A stretch of DNA of 64,000 nt from Codonopsis lanceolata (GCA_013146195.2 CM028381.1:94939255-95003254); one strand, 5' to 3'. Positions 1 through 12,285 are shown, counted from the stretch's first letter. The notes: generated by a model not told the origin, from the sequence alone. Numbers and translations: made by a program.

Positions 1-758
1 GCATGGTAGATTAAAATACTATGTATATGATATTGATTTCCATGCCTAAATGTAACTATATTATATGTGCATGAGACCTTCATAAAGGATGCTCTTATGT
101 GATTTGTAACCCTTCCCGCATCCTTTACGATGAAAGCTTTTGAAGTCACTTCAGAGGGCCCCTGACTTGATTATCAAGAGGTATTCGTCGGAGAACTAGA
201 ATGGTATAATATGATATAGGAATTGACTGAACCCATGACCAACTGGAATGAAATTGAAAGTGGTATCTTGTTTTGCTTGTGCAAATATGTGCAACGTGTA
301 TATTGAAATCATGTTATGAATAAATTGAACCTGTGACATGATTGAATGAATTACATAGTATTGAATGTCTTCTTTGAAAGGCGATTATGTGGTACATGAT
401 GATTGACTACTTGATTTTAGTGTAAGGGCGTTAGACCCTAGAGATTCATGTTGTGACCGGAATAATTTAGTTAGCCCGGAAAACTCTTTGTTGGAAAGTT
501 TGTTAGTTTGGTGCAACTATTGTACATGCATACGAATCACTTGTTTAGTTGATAAACAAGAATTTTCACCTCAATGTCCACGTTTGTTGGAACTTTGTAA
601 ACCTCGATAATGTCCTTGAACCCTGTCAAGAGTCAAGATGACTTGACTTTAGAATCGATTGGAGATGATATTTAAGTATTTCTTTCCCTACCGTTTCCGC
701 AGATTCGTTTCTCCATGACCCGTATTTTTGTATACGGCTTATCTACCTTTATTGAGCT
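1..758. other. No gene recognised (left flank of degenerate pol)
   Basis: I see no convincing coding sequence. The AT-rich stretch runs into the protease-RT linker of the chromovirus remnant that starts near 760. It may be decayed spacer of that element or another insertion; the sequence does not decide. Confidence 0.4.
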
Positions 759-802
759 CGTTAGCTCAACCTGTCCGACTTCGCTCTTGTTTTTGCAAGT
801 GC

Positions 803-1547
803 TTGTCCTCTTCTTGCCTTGCCTCCCAGGCCGAGAATTAGAGTTTTACTTTGAGCCTTTGCCAGGGACTTCGCCTATATCTAGAACGCTCACGTAAATA
901 GCTCCAGTTGTGAGAATTGGAAGAGTAGTTGCAAGAACTTCAAGATAGAGGGTTCATTAAACCGAGTGTGTCACCGTGGGGTGCACCGGTATTGTTTGTG
1001 AAAGAAATATGGTAGTTACGCCTTTGTATAGACTATCGACAGTTGAACCAGGCTACTATTAAGAATAGGTATCCCTTGCCACACATTGATGATCTCTTTG
1101 ATCAACTTCGGGGTTCAGTTGTCTATTCTAAGTTTGACTTGAGGAGTGGCTACCACCAGGTGAGGGTTCGAGCGGAGGATGTCCCGAAGACAGCCTTTCA
1201 TACGCGTTGCGGCCACTATGAGTTGTTGTGATGCCGTTTGGGTTGGCCATTGCACTTACAGTTTTTATGGACTTGATGAATAGAGTTTTTTTCATGAATA
1301 TCTTGATTGCTTTGTGGTTGTGTTTATTGATGATATCCTCGTGTACTCCAAGTCACGAGAGGAGGTTGACTACGGCTCCTATCTTAGCATTGCCTAGTGG
1401 TTCGGAGAACTTTGTGATTTATAGCGATGCCTCGTTAGAAGGCTTGGGTTGCGTGCTTATGCAAAATGGGAGAGTTATCGCCTATGCTTCCCGGAAGTTA
1501 TCACCTTATGAACATAATTATCTGACACGTGACCTTGAGTTAACAGC
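803..1547 (+). pseudogene. Element A pol, first part: RT and N-terminal half of RNase H (decayed)
   Basis: Frame pieces read the gypsy linker (LPGTSPIS), then KPSVSPWGAPVLFVK, then RT motifs DYRQLNQATIKNRYPLPHID and KFDLRSGYHQVR. The YXDD region is marred, with a relic of IDDILVYSKS near 1327-1360, and is followed directly by the RNase H start (SDASLEGLGCVLMQNG, YASRKLSPYE). The RT thumb/connection region is missing between these. Stops lie near 918, 1014 and 1229. The frame ends where the solo LTR enters at 1548 and resumes at 4901. Confidence 0.85.
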
Positions 1548-4500
1548 TGTAAAACCCTGAAATGTTGCTTGCATGTGTTATGCATGAATTCATATCTTCA
1601 TAATCATCATGAATATGTTCATTTAGCTCCCGTATATGTTTTGAGTCAATAGCATGATCATTGACGTTGTTTGAGATGCACGTATGCATTTTTCTTTCGT
1701 GAGATGCGTTGAATCTCGGGTTTATGTTTTATGTGGTTATCACATGGATTATTGCTAGAAGGCATTTATAACATCATTAACATGCCTTGGATGTTGGTTA
1801 GATGCTTGTTGCATTGTCGGTTGGGTTGCTAGTTTGATTTTAGCGTTAACCCTTTTCAGTTTGACTTTTCCGGTCGTCGTTCGGGAGAGTTCTGCCTGAT
1901 TTCTTGGCCTTGTTTTGATGGGGTTTGAGGCTTGATTGCTTTGGTTATGATTTGGAGGACATTAAGGTTGATTTATAGACCATTTTGGCTTGGAAGGACT
2001 CGGGATTGCATGCGGGAGAGTCCGGGACCGAGCAAGGGAACCAGAAAAGTTGGAATGCTGGAAATAGCATGATGCGGTCGCATCACTTGGCCTTCAAGCG
2101 ACCGCAAGGGTCATTAGACAGACTTACGGGATTTTGTTCGGTTTGTGCGCTGTCCGAACTTGTTGCCCATTAAACTCATTTTAAACCCACCCTAAACTCA
2201 CTTAATTAGCCTAATACTAATCCTAATCATCTATTAAGAGGTTTAGGGGTAATTAGTGACTTGATTTAGGAGGATTAATCCCCCATATATAAGTGAATCA
2301 GCCGCACTCTTTCATTCAGTTCGGTCAGTTCTACGACTTCTTCTTGAGTTCCTGCGACTACTTCAGCCAAGGCGCGAGAGAGGGCTTGAGAGGAGACGAT
2401 TCTAGGGTTTCAAAGGGGCTAAGCTTGGAAGCCATAGCTGGGAGTCTTCTTCTCCATCTAACCCGCAAGATTGAAGAGAGCGGAGTGAGAAGAACGGCTT
2501 CATCTTTGAGTTCTGGTTTGGGCAGTTTGTAGGGCTGAATTCTTGTAAGTTTCTACCTCTCTTCCTTTGATTTTTGAGCTCCATTGACCCTAGGGAAACA
2601 GCCATTTGTGGTATTTGAGGTCAATGGAAGCCATTGTTAGGGTTGTAGAAGAAGCATGAACCCTAGGTTTTTCAATTGAATGATAGAACTTGATTGACCT
2701 ATGTGAGACCATGATATATGCGAAATTCATGTTCTAACAAGCCTATTGAACTTGATTATGTTGATTGTTCATGTAGATTAATGTTGGTTTGGTTGAGATG
2801 CTTGGAGGGTGTCTTCCCCTAATTTTGATTAGCTTGCAAAATTATTGATGTGAGCATGATTAAAATGTTTTATATGTTTAGTAAAGCATATTAAACCATA
2901 TTGTGTGAATTAATCGTGAATTGGAAATTATTGGTTGGTATGGTGATTTGAATAAATTTATAACCAAGATGGCTAATTTGTTCTAAGTTACCTTGTTAAT
3001 TATTTTGTGGGGTTTATGTGAGTGTATTGATCGTCGGGTTTTTGGTTTTGACGATAGATATGAACTTAGGGGGATGATGAAGCCTAAGCTTCTATTCCTT
3101 GAATTTTCGGAAAACTTAGATTGAACTCAACGGAGTTAACCTTTGGGTTAGTATGAATCCTAGGAACTATAATTCTAAGTCCTACGGAATCTTGGGTAGA
3201 ATTCATGGGGGTCGAGCCTCCAAGAAGTTTAAGGTGTGTGAAGCACACTTGATTATGAGAGCTTATATGATTCTCGGTTGTGATGTTTATGCTAGTTGTG
3301 GATGAATTGCATGACTAGTTTGATGGTAGAGTGTTTACCTACTTGTTTTGAGCATATGAGTATATATTACTTGTCCTTGGGTTTTGAGTCCAGCTGGCGT
3401 CGGTCTGTTGTGTCTTTGGTGGGTCGATACATCGTCTTCACGAATTATGGGGTTCGTGATCGCGATGGATCGCCGTGCCGGGTTGCACACACCCCTCCAT
3501 CGATGGCCACGGGGGGGGGGGGAAGTAGTTTATCTTAGTTGTAGTAATACACATGACTTTGATAACTATGTAACTCGAGCGGAGATTTGTCTCGGGGACG
3601 TCGATATCTACGAGAGGGATATCGAGGGCACATAAGGGTTTTGCACGTGTTTTTGCAGGAGCGACACGCGCGGAGGAATTTCGGTAATGGTATCATATCC
3701 CTTATATATATGAATTGTTTCACAAGTGCTTAAGTGAATAACGTGCTTGGTGAATTTGGATATGATATGATGTTTGTTTGGTTCCTTACATGTTATACTT
3801 AATAGATAACATATTGATTAATGTTGTTAAGCATGTATGCTATCACATGAATATTATGGGAATGTTGTTTTATGCCAAAGGTATAAATTATTATTGTTAA
3901 GACAAGAATGACTTGACATGGATTTATGATGAGATGTTATACTGTATTGATAACATATTTATTTAATGTTGAGCATGAATGCCATGACATGATTTATTAT
4001 AAGGTTAATTCATGACGATAGCATGATATTATTTATGATTGAGCATTATGCCATGGTAGGAAGTTATGGTTAGTAACTTACTAAGTCATTGTGACTTACT
4101 TTTATTTGTTGGTTGTTTTTCCCTAGATCCGAGCCGTGCGAGCGGATCCAAGTAAATCAGGAAGGTTACTTTGGCAAGGAAGTCTTTTGGACAAGGTTGC
4201 TACTTAGTTGTTTATTTTGCTTTTGGTGAGGTCGTTGGGAAGATGAAGTTATGTAAACTTCATTATTGGGTAGCAAACCTGTATGTGTTTGTAATGTTGT
4301 AATTATGTGGTTAGTTTATTCTTTTGGTAGCCGACAAGTAGAAGTCGTGCTTGATGTATATTGGTAGTTAAACTTCCATATGTTTTCTGGTTGTTAGTAC
4401 TTATAACTGTTAGTACTTATGTTGTTGGTAGCCGACTGGTTTTAGTCGTGCTTGGTTTGTTGGTGAGTATGTTTAGCATGATATATTGCTAGTTAAATAT

Positions 4501-4900
4501 TATGTTTGTTCTCCGGCATGTTTTTAGCCGTTGAGTTGTTAGACTAGAGTCTTAGACTTAGTTTAATGTTGGGTTCCGGCCGTAGTTTCGCCGATGACTT
4601 GGTTTATATTATGCTTAATATATGAATTGCATAACAGGGAGTTTGTCCTACGTGCCCAATGTTGCGGCACGCGAATCGAATTTTTGGACCGAGAGATTAA
4701 TTATCTCTTTGGTTGTTTTAGTTTGAGCTTGTTAGCTCGGGCGCCACTGTTTTATTTTATTTCGCTTCCGCATGTGTTTTAAGTTGTCGGTGTATCGCCG
4801 TTATGGCCCTACCCCTTATTTGCTACTTGTTTATTGTTATTTGTTCCCCTGGCGGCACGACCTTGGGATTTCGTCTTGGAATCCGGGTCGGGTCGTCACA
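1548..4900 (+). mobile_element. Solo LTR (3.35 kb) inserted in element A RNase H
   Basis: Begins TGTAAAACCCTG and ends GGGTCGGGTCGTCACA, the TG...CA ends of a Ty3/gypsy LTR. Flanks are acagc (1543-1547) and gcagc (4901-4905), a 5-bp target duplication with one mismatch. Removing it rejoins the RNase H frame (...LELTAV + AIIFALHKWKHYLYG). The 3' ~350 bp and several internal blocks resemble the element A LTR at 6348-9516, so both belong to related long-LTR families. Short ORFs inside are not convincing. Confidence 0.85.
2284..2293 (+). promoter_or_regulatory. TATA box of the solo LTR
   Basis: catatataag lies in the middle of the LTR. A pyrimidine-rich leader follows, and a GTAAGT donor-like site at 2545-2550. 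The homologous LTR has aaatataag at 7206-7214. Confidence 0.5.
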
Positions 4901-6352
4901 GCAGCTATTATTTTTGCGCTTCACAAGTGGAAGCATTATCTTTACGGGTCTAAGTTTGAAATATTCACCGATCATAAGAGTTTGAAGTATCTCTTTTCAC
5001 AAAAAGAGTTGAATATGCGGCAGAGGCGATGGATGGAGAAACTTAAGGATCATGACTGTACTATTTTATACCATCCGGGGAAAGCTATTGTAGTTGCGGA
5101 TGCCTTGGGTAGGAAAGTTTTTATGTCTTGCTTGATGAAGAGAGAAATAGCAGAGTATGTGTCTAGATGTTTGACTTGTCAGCAGGTTAAGGCTGAACAC
5201 CAGAGGCCTGCCGGTTTACTTCAGCCACTTGAGATACCGGAGTGGAAATGGGAGCATATCACCATGGATTTTGTGACAGGATTGCCACGTACTCGCCGAG
5301 GTTTTGATGCAGTTTGGGTTGTTGTGGATAGGTTGACAAAATCTTCACATTTTATTCCTATTGCGATGACTTATAGTTTGAGTCAGTTGGCAGCGTTGTA
5401 TATTCAGGATATCGTGAGGTTGCATGGTATTCCGGTTAGCATTGTTTCTGATAGAGACCCCAGGTTCACTTCTAGATTTTGGAATTCCTTACAGGAAGCT
5501 TTGGGTACGAAGTTGAATTTTAGTACGACTTTTCACCCACAGTCTGATGGTCAGTCGGAGAGATTGATTCAGGTATTGGAGGATTTATTGCGTGCTTGTG
5601 CCAAGGATTTCAAAGGCAGTTGGGATTCTCATTTGCCATTAGCCGAATTTGCATATAATAACAGTTACCAGTCTAGTATTGAGATGGCGCCATATGAGGC
5701 TTTATATGGGCGTAAGTGTCGTTCACCGATTTGCTGGGATGAAGTTGGTGAAGCTAAGCTTTGGGGTTCGGAGATGGTACAACAGTCGGCTGAGAGTGTG
5801 AAGCTTATTAGAGATAGATTGCTTACAGCTCAGAGTAGACAGAAAAGCTACGCAGACAACCGGAGACGTGATTTAGAGTTTCAGGTTGGTGACTTTGTAT
5901 TCTTGAAAGTATCGCCTAGACGAGGTACTAAGCGATTTGGGAAGAAAGGTAAGCTTTCTCCTAGATTTATTGGACCATTCGAGATCCTTGAGAAGATTGG
6001 AGCTTTGGCGTATCGGTTAGCATTGCCACCTTCTATATCGGATGTTCATGACGTCTTTCATGTCTCGATGCTACGCAAGTACTTGAAGGATGAGTCACAT
6101 GTCCTTACTTATGAGGAGATTTCCATTGAACCTGACCTTTCTTATGATGAGAGGTCGGTGAGGATTCTTGATACGAAGGAACAAGTCTTGAGAACAAAGA
6201 GGATTCCGCTAGTGAAGGTCTTGTGGAAGAATCATCATATCGAGGAAGCCACGTGGGAGACCGAGCTTGATATGAGAGAGAGATACCCTTTCCTATTCGA
6301 TGAACTTGGTAAGAATTTAGGGACTAAATTCCTAAAGGAGGGGAGAATGTAA
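4901..6352 (+). pseudogene. Element A pol, second part: RNase H C-half, integrase, chromodomain-like tail
   Basis: This stretch is open to its stop. It reads the RNase H end (FTDHKSLKYLF, KAIVVADALGRK), then jumps to integrase at EYVSRCLTCQQVKAEHQRP, keeping only the CC part of the HHCC finger. The integrase core is complete: first Asp in ITMDFVTGLP, second in VSDRDPRFTSRFW, Glu in HPQSDGQSERL. A GPFEILEKIG...VFHVSMLRKYL module and the chromodomain-like tail (KVLWKNHHIEEATWE) follow. The stop at 6350-6352 lies just inside the 3' LTR. The upstream extension of this ORF (4772-4900) is LTR sequence, not protein. It cannot work alone because RT is broken. Confidence 0.88.
6334..6347 (+). promoter_or_regulatory. 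Polypurine tract of element A
   Basis: aaaggaggggagaa lies immediately before the TGTAACACCCC start of the 3' LTR, the expected plus-strand primer site. Confidence 0.8.
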
Positions 6353-7205
6353 CACCCCGGATTCTTGCATGTGTATTTTGTGCTTGTCTTCATGTTTTCT
6401 TGTTGATTGTGAGCATGTCCCTTAGTCTATGTATATGATTTAGAAGCATTCTTAAATCATTCATGAAGCTCTTAACATGTTTAGAATCATAGTAAGCTTG
6501 ATGGGAAGTTTATAAACCTTCTTGCTTTGTTTCGCCCTTAGCGATTTCCTTCGTTGCCCGTACTGCTTGTATTTCGACGTCCGAAATGTTCGTTGAGTTC
6601 TTGGACTTGTATTCAAGTCCTAACCATGTTTAAACAATCCTTTTCCATGTCCAAGTTATCCTAGTTTGATTGGTGGTTGATTGGCGTTTGATTCGTTAAC
6701 CATTCGTCGCTTGATTCGAGCCTTGTTTTACCTTGTCCCGGATGTTGTTCGGGTGTGTTTCCGACTTGTTTTGAGTTGGGTTAGACCTTAGAATGGTTGC
6801 CCATGAGTTTGGGATCATTTAGAGCATGTTTAGACCAAGTTCAAGGCCTAGTCGAGGCGGCCGCATCGAAAATTGTGCACCAGCCCGCCTCAACTTCTGA
6901 GAGCATCTCAATTTCAGCTTCAGCCTTAGCATCCCAGGCGCCCGCCTGGCTAGTAGTGAGGCACCCGCCTCAACTACTGGGAGCTTCCTACGGGATTTTC
7001 CCCTGTTCTGCTGTGTACGAACTTTGGCACTTAAACACCATTCCAAACCTCTTCTAAAACCTTCCTAACACCCCTTGCTTATGTCCTAACATTAGTTAAC
7101 ATGTTTTAAGAGTGGATTAACCAACCATTAGTGAGCTTTAAGCAAACCAAATCAGATATTTATGTACCACAAGAGAGTGACACTTGTCCCACTCAGATTT
7201 GCAGC

Positions 7206-7214
7206 AAATATAAG
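7206..7214 (+). promoter_or_regulatory. TATA-like box of element A LTR
   Basis: aaatataag precedes a CT-rich leader. It matches the position of the TATA motif in the related solo LTR (2284-2293). Confidence 0.45.
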
Positions 7215-7587
7215 CCACAATCTGACTTGTTGACTATCATTCTCCACCCTCACTCTCCAAGGACGAAAATTCTTCTTCTCCCAAGTTTTTCCATGGCTCC
7301 TTGAAGGTTTTCTCTTGGTCCTCCATCATCCTCTCATCCTTTGCTCAAGCCTCCTTCTTCAAAAGTGTAGAGCTTGAAGAGTTGAGCAGTTCCAACCGAT
7401 TGGTTTGTGCTCTTTCCATCTTCTTCCTTGGTGAAAGGTAAGCTATTGATTCCCCTTAGGATGTATGTTAGACTTGCCATGTCCCCCCTCTTCTCATGAT
7501 TCCCATGCTTCTACCTTGTTCATGCCATGCTTGATGATGAGTTGAGTTTGTAAGGATTTTGAATGATATATTCATCTTGTTGTTTTG

Positions 7588-7975
7588 GGTCCTATGCCTA
7601 GAATTAAATATGTTCTATGCCTCCTTAGGAACAACTATTGTTCTTGGACCAATGACTTTTGATAACTCTTGGAGATGATGATTTCTAGGGTTTCACATGC
7701 TATGAATTGTTCTTCCTATTGATTGAGTCCTATGCCTAGAATTAAATATGTTCTATGCCTCCTTAGGAACAACTATTGTTCTTGGACCAATGACTTTTGC
7801 TAACTCTTGGAGATGATGATTTCTAGGGTTTCACATGCTATGAATTGTTCATCCTATTGATTGGGTCCTATGCTTAGAATCAAATGTGTTCTATGTCTTT
7901 CTAGGAATAACTAATGTTCTTGGACCATTGGCTTTTGATAACTTTTGAAATAATGATTCTAAAGTTCCCATGAAA
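7588..7975 (+). repeat. Tandem repeat, about 138-bp period, 2.8 copies, inside LTR
   Basis: The phrase cctatgcctagaattaaa recurs at about 7591, 7729 and (diverged) 7867. The first two units are almost identical; the third is more diverged. Confidence 0.85.
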
Positions 7976-8214
7976 TATTGCATTAATGATAATTCTTGAC
8001 AATGGTTGTTAAGTGGATTAATGGCCTAGTCTACTCGATTCGAGAACTTAGAAAAGGGTTTTGGATGCATTTAGCATTTAAACTCTATTGGATGAATTTT
8101 TAGAGACGACTCAACGGAGTCAAATTTAGTGAGCCATTGAACAATACCGGCTCAATGATCAATCCCTACGACGTTCTAACACGTTCCTCTAAGAATGATA
8201 ATTCTAGACTCTTG

Positions 8215-8470
8215 AGATTTGAATTGATTACCTTGCTTGATTCTTGATGTCATATAATAGAATACCTATTTGACATGTTGAGTTCGCTCTTGTCGAACTC
8301 ATTCCTGCTTGATTATTGATGATAATTCTAGATTCTTGAGAATTGGATTGATTACCGTGCTTGATTCTTGATGTCATGAAATGGAATACCTATTTGACAT
8401 GTTGAATTCGCTCTTGTCGAACTCGATCCTGCTCGATTATTGATGAGAATATTTACTTGTCATGAACGAG
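8215..8470 (+). repeat. Tandem repeat, about 120-bp period, about 2 copies, inside LTR
   Basis: Units contain gattgattacc...gcttgattcttgatgtcat and ttcgctcttgtcgaactc. A third partial copy of the last phrase lies near 8465-8490. Confidence 0.75.
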
Positions 8471-9529
8471 ATCGCTCTTGTCGACCTCGTTCCCTACTTG
8501 AGAATTTGTTAAGTAGACACTACTTGGCATTTGCATGAGTCCAGCTGGCATCCACTCCTTGTTCACACACGCCTCCACTGTGGCCACAGTGGGGAAGTAG
8601 CTCCCTTGCTGTAATCAATACGAGCATCATTGGTGTCTATCCCGGGCATTCCCTCGGAAGGTCGATGTACTTACACGCATCTGACACATGCACACTCCAG
8701 ATAACGCTTGTATGCAGGAACTACGTAGCGGCCCGGCTCTCCATATATCCTTATCCTATGTGGTTTGATTTCGTGCACCTATGTGAAACAATGTGCATCT
8801 TGGATATATGATCTCTATGCTTATGTGACTATATCTTGCCTTGTATGTTGAATATTGCGATGACATGCATGATTGATAGCTTACAAGTCTTTATGACTTA
8901 CCCATTCCCCTTTACTGCTTTAGATCCTAGCAAGACAGGTCCTTCTCGTTGGGGATTGCGGTGTTCGTGCTTTGTTCCTCCTTTTGTTTGCCGTCGCAGT
9001 TTGAAGAGGTGGTTTAGATGTCCTCTTCCCTTCTTTTGTTATTTTGCAAGGACGATGGGTTAAAGCAAGTCAATTAGACTATGCTTGGGAATTTGTATAG
9101 AACTTGATCTTGTTGCTTCTATTAGCTACTTGTAGTTTAACTCTTGTAGTAATTGTAAACCCTTTATGCCGGCATTGTGTATGCCGTGCTTAGGTTATCA
9201 TGTATAATAGTTCACTACGTATCAGTCTTCCGCTGAGCATGCTTTTAGCTCTTACTTAATTCTTGTCCTTAAACTGTTAGCTTGGGTTCCGGCATGTAGT
9301 GTCGCCGATGACTTGGTTTAATTGCTTAACTGTTTTATCAGGTTTGAAAAGTTTTAAAAATACCGGCCTTTTAGGGCCGAGGTGTGATGTATCTCTAATG
9401 TTGCGTCACGTCGTTTTCTTAAAATGAGTCCTTGCATGTTAATTGTCCAATTGTTTCCCCCTTATTTGGGCGGTCCGACCCTCGGTTCCACCTCGGGCCC
9501 GGGTCGGGTCGCCACAAGCAGTCGAGGGA

Positions 9530-10363
9530 GAGGACGATTCAGACGAAGAGGAGGCGGCTAGAGCACGAATTCAACCAAGGAGAGGAAAGGATGATGATGA
9601 TCGTGGCCTAAAACTCGACGTCCCCGAGTTTGAAGGATCCATGGATACAGAAAAATATATCGACTGGGTACGAAGAGCGGAAAGGATCTTTGAGTACAAG
9701 GAGTACAAGTGACGCAATAAGAAGTTTAAGATCGCCATTCTCAAACTTACTAAGTACGCGTCGATTTGGTATGAGAACTTAAAGACTCAACGAAGGCGTG
9801 AAGGGAAGGAAAAGATCGAGTCATGGGACAAGCTTAAGAAGTACCTTGATCGTAGGTTCTTTCCAAGTACCTACCTACAAGATAATTTCGTTATACTCCA
9901 CCATCTTAAGCAAGGGGAGTCGACTGTGAGCGAGTATATCGAAGAGTTTGAAAGGATCTCGATTGTGTGTGATATACAAGAGAGGGTTGAACAGAAAAAC
10001 GCCAGATTCTTGAGTGGACTCGATTATGAAGTGGCTAACATGGTGGAACTCCAACCATGTTTTACTTTTGAAGAAATGTGCAAGTTGGCAACAAAGTGTG
10101 AAAGACAACTCAAGAAAAGGAAAGGGGTCAAAACCTCGACCACCAAGGGGTTTAGTAATTCCAAGGGCTCTCCAAGTACTCCAGCTACTAAGGTGGAAGA
10201 ACCAACTACCAAGGTTGAGAAAAGCAACGTGGAAGAAAAAAGTGATGGTAAGAAGGTCATGAGAAACAAGGATTCCATCAAATGTTTCAAATGCCAAGGG
10301 TACGGCCACTACCACCAGTGCTCAACAAGGCGGGTAATGACGATGCATGAAATTCGAAAATAG
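9530..10363 (+). pseudogene. Element B gag: capsid and zinc knuckle (decayed)
   Basis: One frame carries an acidic N-terminus, the retrotransposon-gag core (LDVPEFEGSMDTEKYIDWV, SIWYENLK, WDKLKKYLDRRFFP, VSEYIEEFERI) and a C-terminal zinc knuckle CFKCQGYGHYHQC. The knuckle has three residues instead of four before the last Cys, so binding is doubtful. In-frame stops are at 9710-9712 and 10361-10363. The protein would pack element RNA; this copy cannot make it whole. Confidence 0.82.
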
Positions 10364-10919
10364 AAGAAGACCTTAAGAATACGTAAAACGGACCAAGATG
10401 AAGGTATTGAAGAATGTGAAGAGGTCCACGGAAATTCGTTGATACTAAGCCGATCTTTACATGTGGAAGGCGTCAACCGAGGGGAAGAAACAAGGGAACA
10501 AATCTTTTACTCAAAGTATTTGGTTCAAGGGAAAGTTTGCAACCTAGTCTTGGATGGGGGGAGTTGCACCAATACCGTCTCTACTATTCTCATCGACAAA
10601 CTCAAGGTACCTACGATAGTTCATCCTCGTCCCATAAGTTACATTGGTTCAACAACCAAGCAGAGGTCAAGGTGGATAGGCAAGCGTTAATCACGCTCTC
10701 TATGGGAAATTACGAGACGAAATTCTATGTGACGTAGTGCCTATGGATGTGTGTCACCTTCTATTAGGTCGCCCGTGGCAATTCGAATCGCGCTACGTGA
10801 TCCATGAAGGTAGGGAGAACACATATACTTTAACGAAGAATGGAAAGAAGTATAGAATCAAGACGGCATCGGGAAAAGGGGTTGGGCAGCTCATGCGTGT
10901 GGAAGGAATCAAGATATAA
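10364..10919 (+). pseudogene. Element B aspartic protease (decayed)
   Basis: It continues in the gag frame after a stop. The active-site region reads LVLDGGSCTNTVST, the DGG-type variant seen in a group of plant Ty3/gypsy proteases. The frame breaks near 10690-10737. The later flap motif CHLLLGRPWQFES continues in another frame to 10919. No RT follows. Confidence 0.8.
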
Positions 10920-11590
10920 AAAAAGGGACCGCTCGAAGAAGGTCCAAGAGGATGGGGTCAGTAATGAACGGAGAAGACACCAAAGACGGGGAAATTTTCG
11001 TATGAAGAGTTTGGGTTGCTTCCTAGGAAGCTAAAATTATTATCCGTTGAAGAAGAAGCAATAGTCCTAAGGGTCATCATCGAGAAAACAAGGTTGGGGT
11101 ACCGAAAAGTTGCTGGAAAAGCAAGATCGAAGGCTCACATGTTGGGTTTTGAATTGGTTAAAATAGGTCGTGAAGGAAGACTCGAGGTTTTCAATGATTT
11201 GATCCATACGAGGACATGGGGATAGCCCAAGGGTTGAGGACAACCTTTCTTTACGAAGGGGTTTAATGCGGAATATTTCGAGATTGGCCTAACAACGAGG
11301 TCGATCCAAACTAAAAACATACAGCAAAGGGATCGTTGGGTCAAGACGCATTAAGAGTTGTTGGGAGGCTCGTTATGCCACGGTATGTGGGGGGTGCGAG
11401 ACGATTTGAATGAGCAAGGGGCCTGGATGATTAACGGGTTAAGGGAGCGAGACAAGGGCCGGTTACGAGGAAGCTTCCTACATGGGTTGGGTTCAGATTA
11501 AGCCGGCCGACTGCATACTTGGGCTTGAAGCACGGCTTGAGTTGCATTATTCGGCAAGGACGGAAATAGGGAAGAAGCACTTGCTTAAGG
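10920..11590. other. Element B internal sequence without recognised domain
   Basis: Only short frames; no RT or integrase motif is visible on either strand. Probably decayed internal or untranslated sequence of element B. Confidence 0.4.
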
Positions 11591-11950
11591 AGTTTTATTA
11601 GTAGTTAGTTTTCTTTATTTTATTTTACTTGCTTTATGTAATTAAAGTCCTTAAAGGACTCTAGTTGTGGGTTGCTTTCCAAAAAGAGTATAGGATTTTC
11701 TTTTCCTAGTTTTTTAGGAGTTGTTTAGGTAGTATAAATTAGAAGTCTCTTTGTTTCGGCAGATGGCATCGTGAAATAAGAAAATTGCAAAGAACAAGTT
11801 CGTTCTTTCTAAAAACCGGATGAATCATTACCAAGGTGAGTGAAGCCGAGGTTGGTTTGTTCGCCGATTTCTTTACGTAGAGCGAGTGAAGTTCGACCGT
11901 GAGTCCGCCTATCCGTTCCTTTCTTTAGTTATTATTGTGTTTATATTTGG
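11590..11950 (+). mobile_element. LTR-like segment of element B
   Basis: Contains a run of leader-like sequence with TATA box tataaatt (11733-11740). Layout resembles the element C LTR (39022-39858). TG and CA ends could not be fixed. Confidence 0.4.
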
Positions 11951-12285
11951 GGCTGTTTTGAACCCGAGATTGGGACAGCTGGGTTCACGTATTTGGACAG
12001 ATTTTTGGTGCATTGTTTGGTGGGTTTTGTTCTGCCTAAAGGGGGCAAAAATTGTGAGATAGGTCTACTCATTTGATACTCGTATTGTGTGCTTTCGGGA
12101 CGGATGCTTTTTGGATCGGAGTTCGAAGCAGCCTTGCTTGAATTTCTGGACATATTCTCGGCCGATAAAGATTGGTGTTGCAAGGCTATATTCAGCCCTG
12201 CTTTTGGGGCTGGTTTGAAGTTTTGGGGCTGAATTAAGAGAGAGTTAATCAAAGTTATCGGGTCTCGAAGCTTGACGCCGTATCA
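11951..12285. other. No gene recognised
   Basis: Sequence between the element B tail and the first U2 repeat. A 103-aa minus-strand frame here shows no domain I recognise. Confidence 0.4.

Larger units (their letters stand above)
759..9516 (+). mobile_element. Element A: Tekay/Del-type Ty3/gypsy chromovirus, 5' part outside window
   Basis: The visible order is RT linker, RT, RNase H, integrase, chromodomain-like tail, polypurine tract, 3' LTR. Lineage is inferred from integrase and the C-terminal tail ending in a WETELDMRERYPFLF-type motif, plus the very long LTR. The copy is old: several stops in RT, a large loss between the RT active site and RNase H, loss of part of the integrase zinc finger, and a solo LTR inserted at 1548-4900. 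The 3' LTR abuts gag of a different element (9517 onward), so A probably inserted into that element; the matching left side is outside the window. Confidence 0.85.
6348..9516 (+). mobile_element. Element A 3' LTR (3.17 kb)
   Basis: Starts TGTAACACCCCGGATTC and ends GGGTCGGGTCGCCACA. It carries a TATA-like aaatataag (7206-7214), a donor-like GTAAGC (7438), acceptor-like TGCAG (ending 8717) and two internal tandem repeats (7588-7975 and 8215-8470). It is followed by agcag and then the gag sequence of element B. LTRs over 3 kb are long but known in the Tekay/Del clade. Confidence 0.85.
9517..11950 (+). mobile_element. Element B: Ty3/gypsy remnant (gag-protease plus LTR-like tail)
   Basis: A gag-protease reading frame is followed by unrecognised sequence and an LTR-like promoter region near 11600-11830. 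RT, RNase H and integrase are absent. The left end is interrupted by the element A LTR. Its protease type (DGGSCTN) matches element C at 39022-45530, so B and C are distant relatives. The exact right end is not resolved. Confidence 0.7.

Noticed and set aside
3509..3521. 13-G homopolymer
   Set aside because: Likely a local expansion or assembly artefact in the LTR; no structure built on it beyond the run.
9875..10315. 146-aa minus-strand ORF
   Set aside because: Shadow of the element B gag frame on the plus strand.
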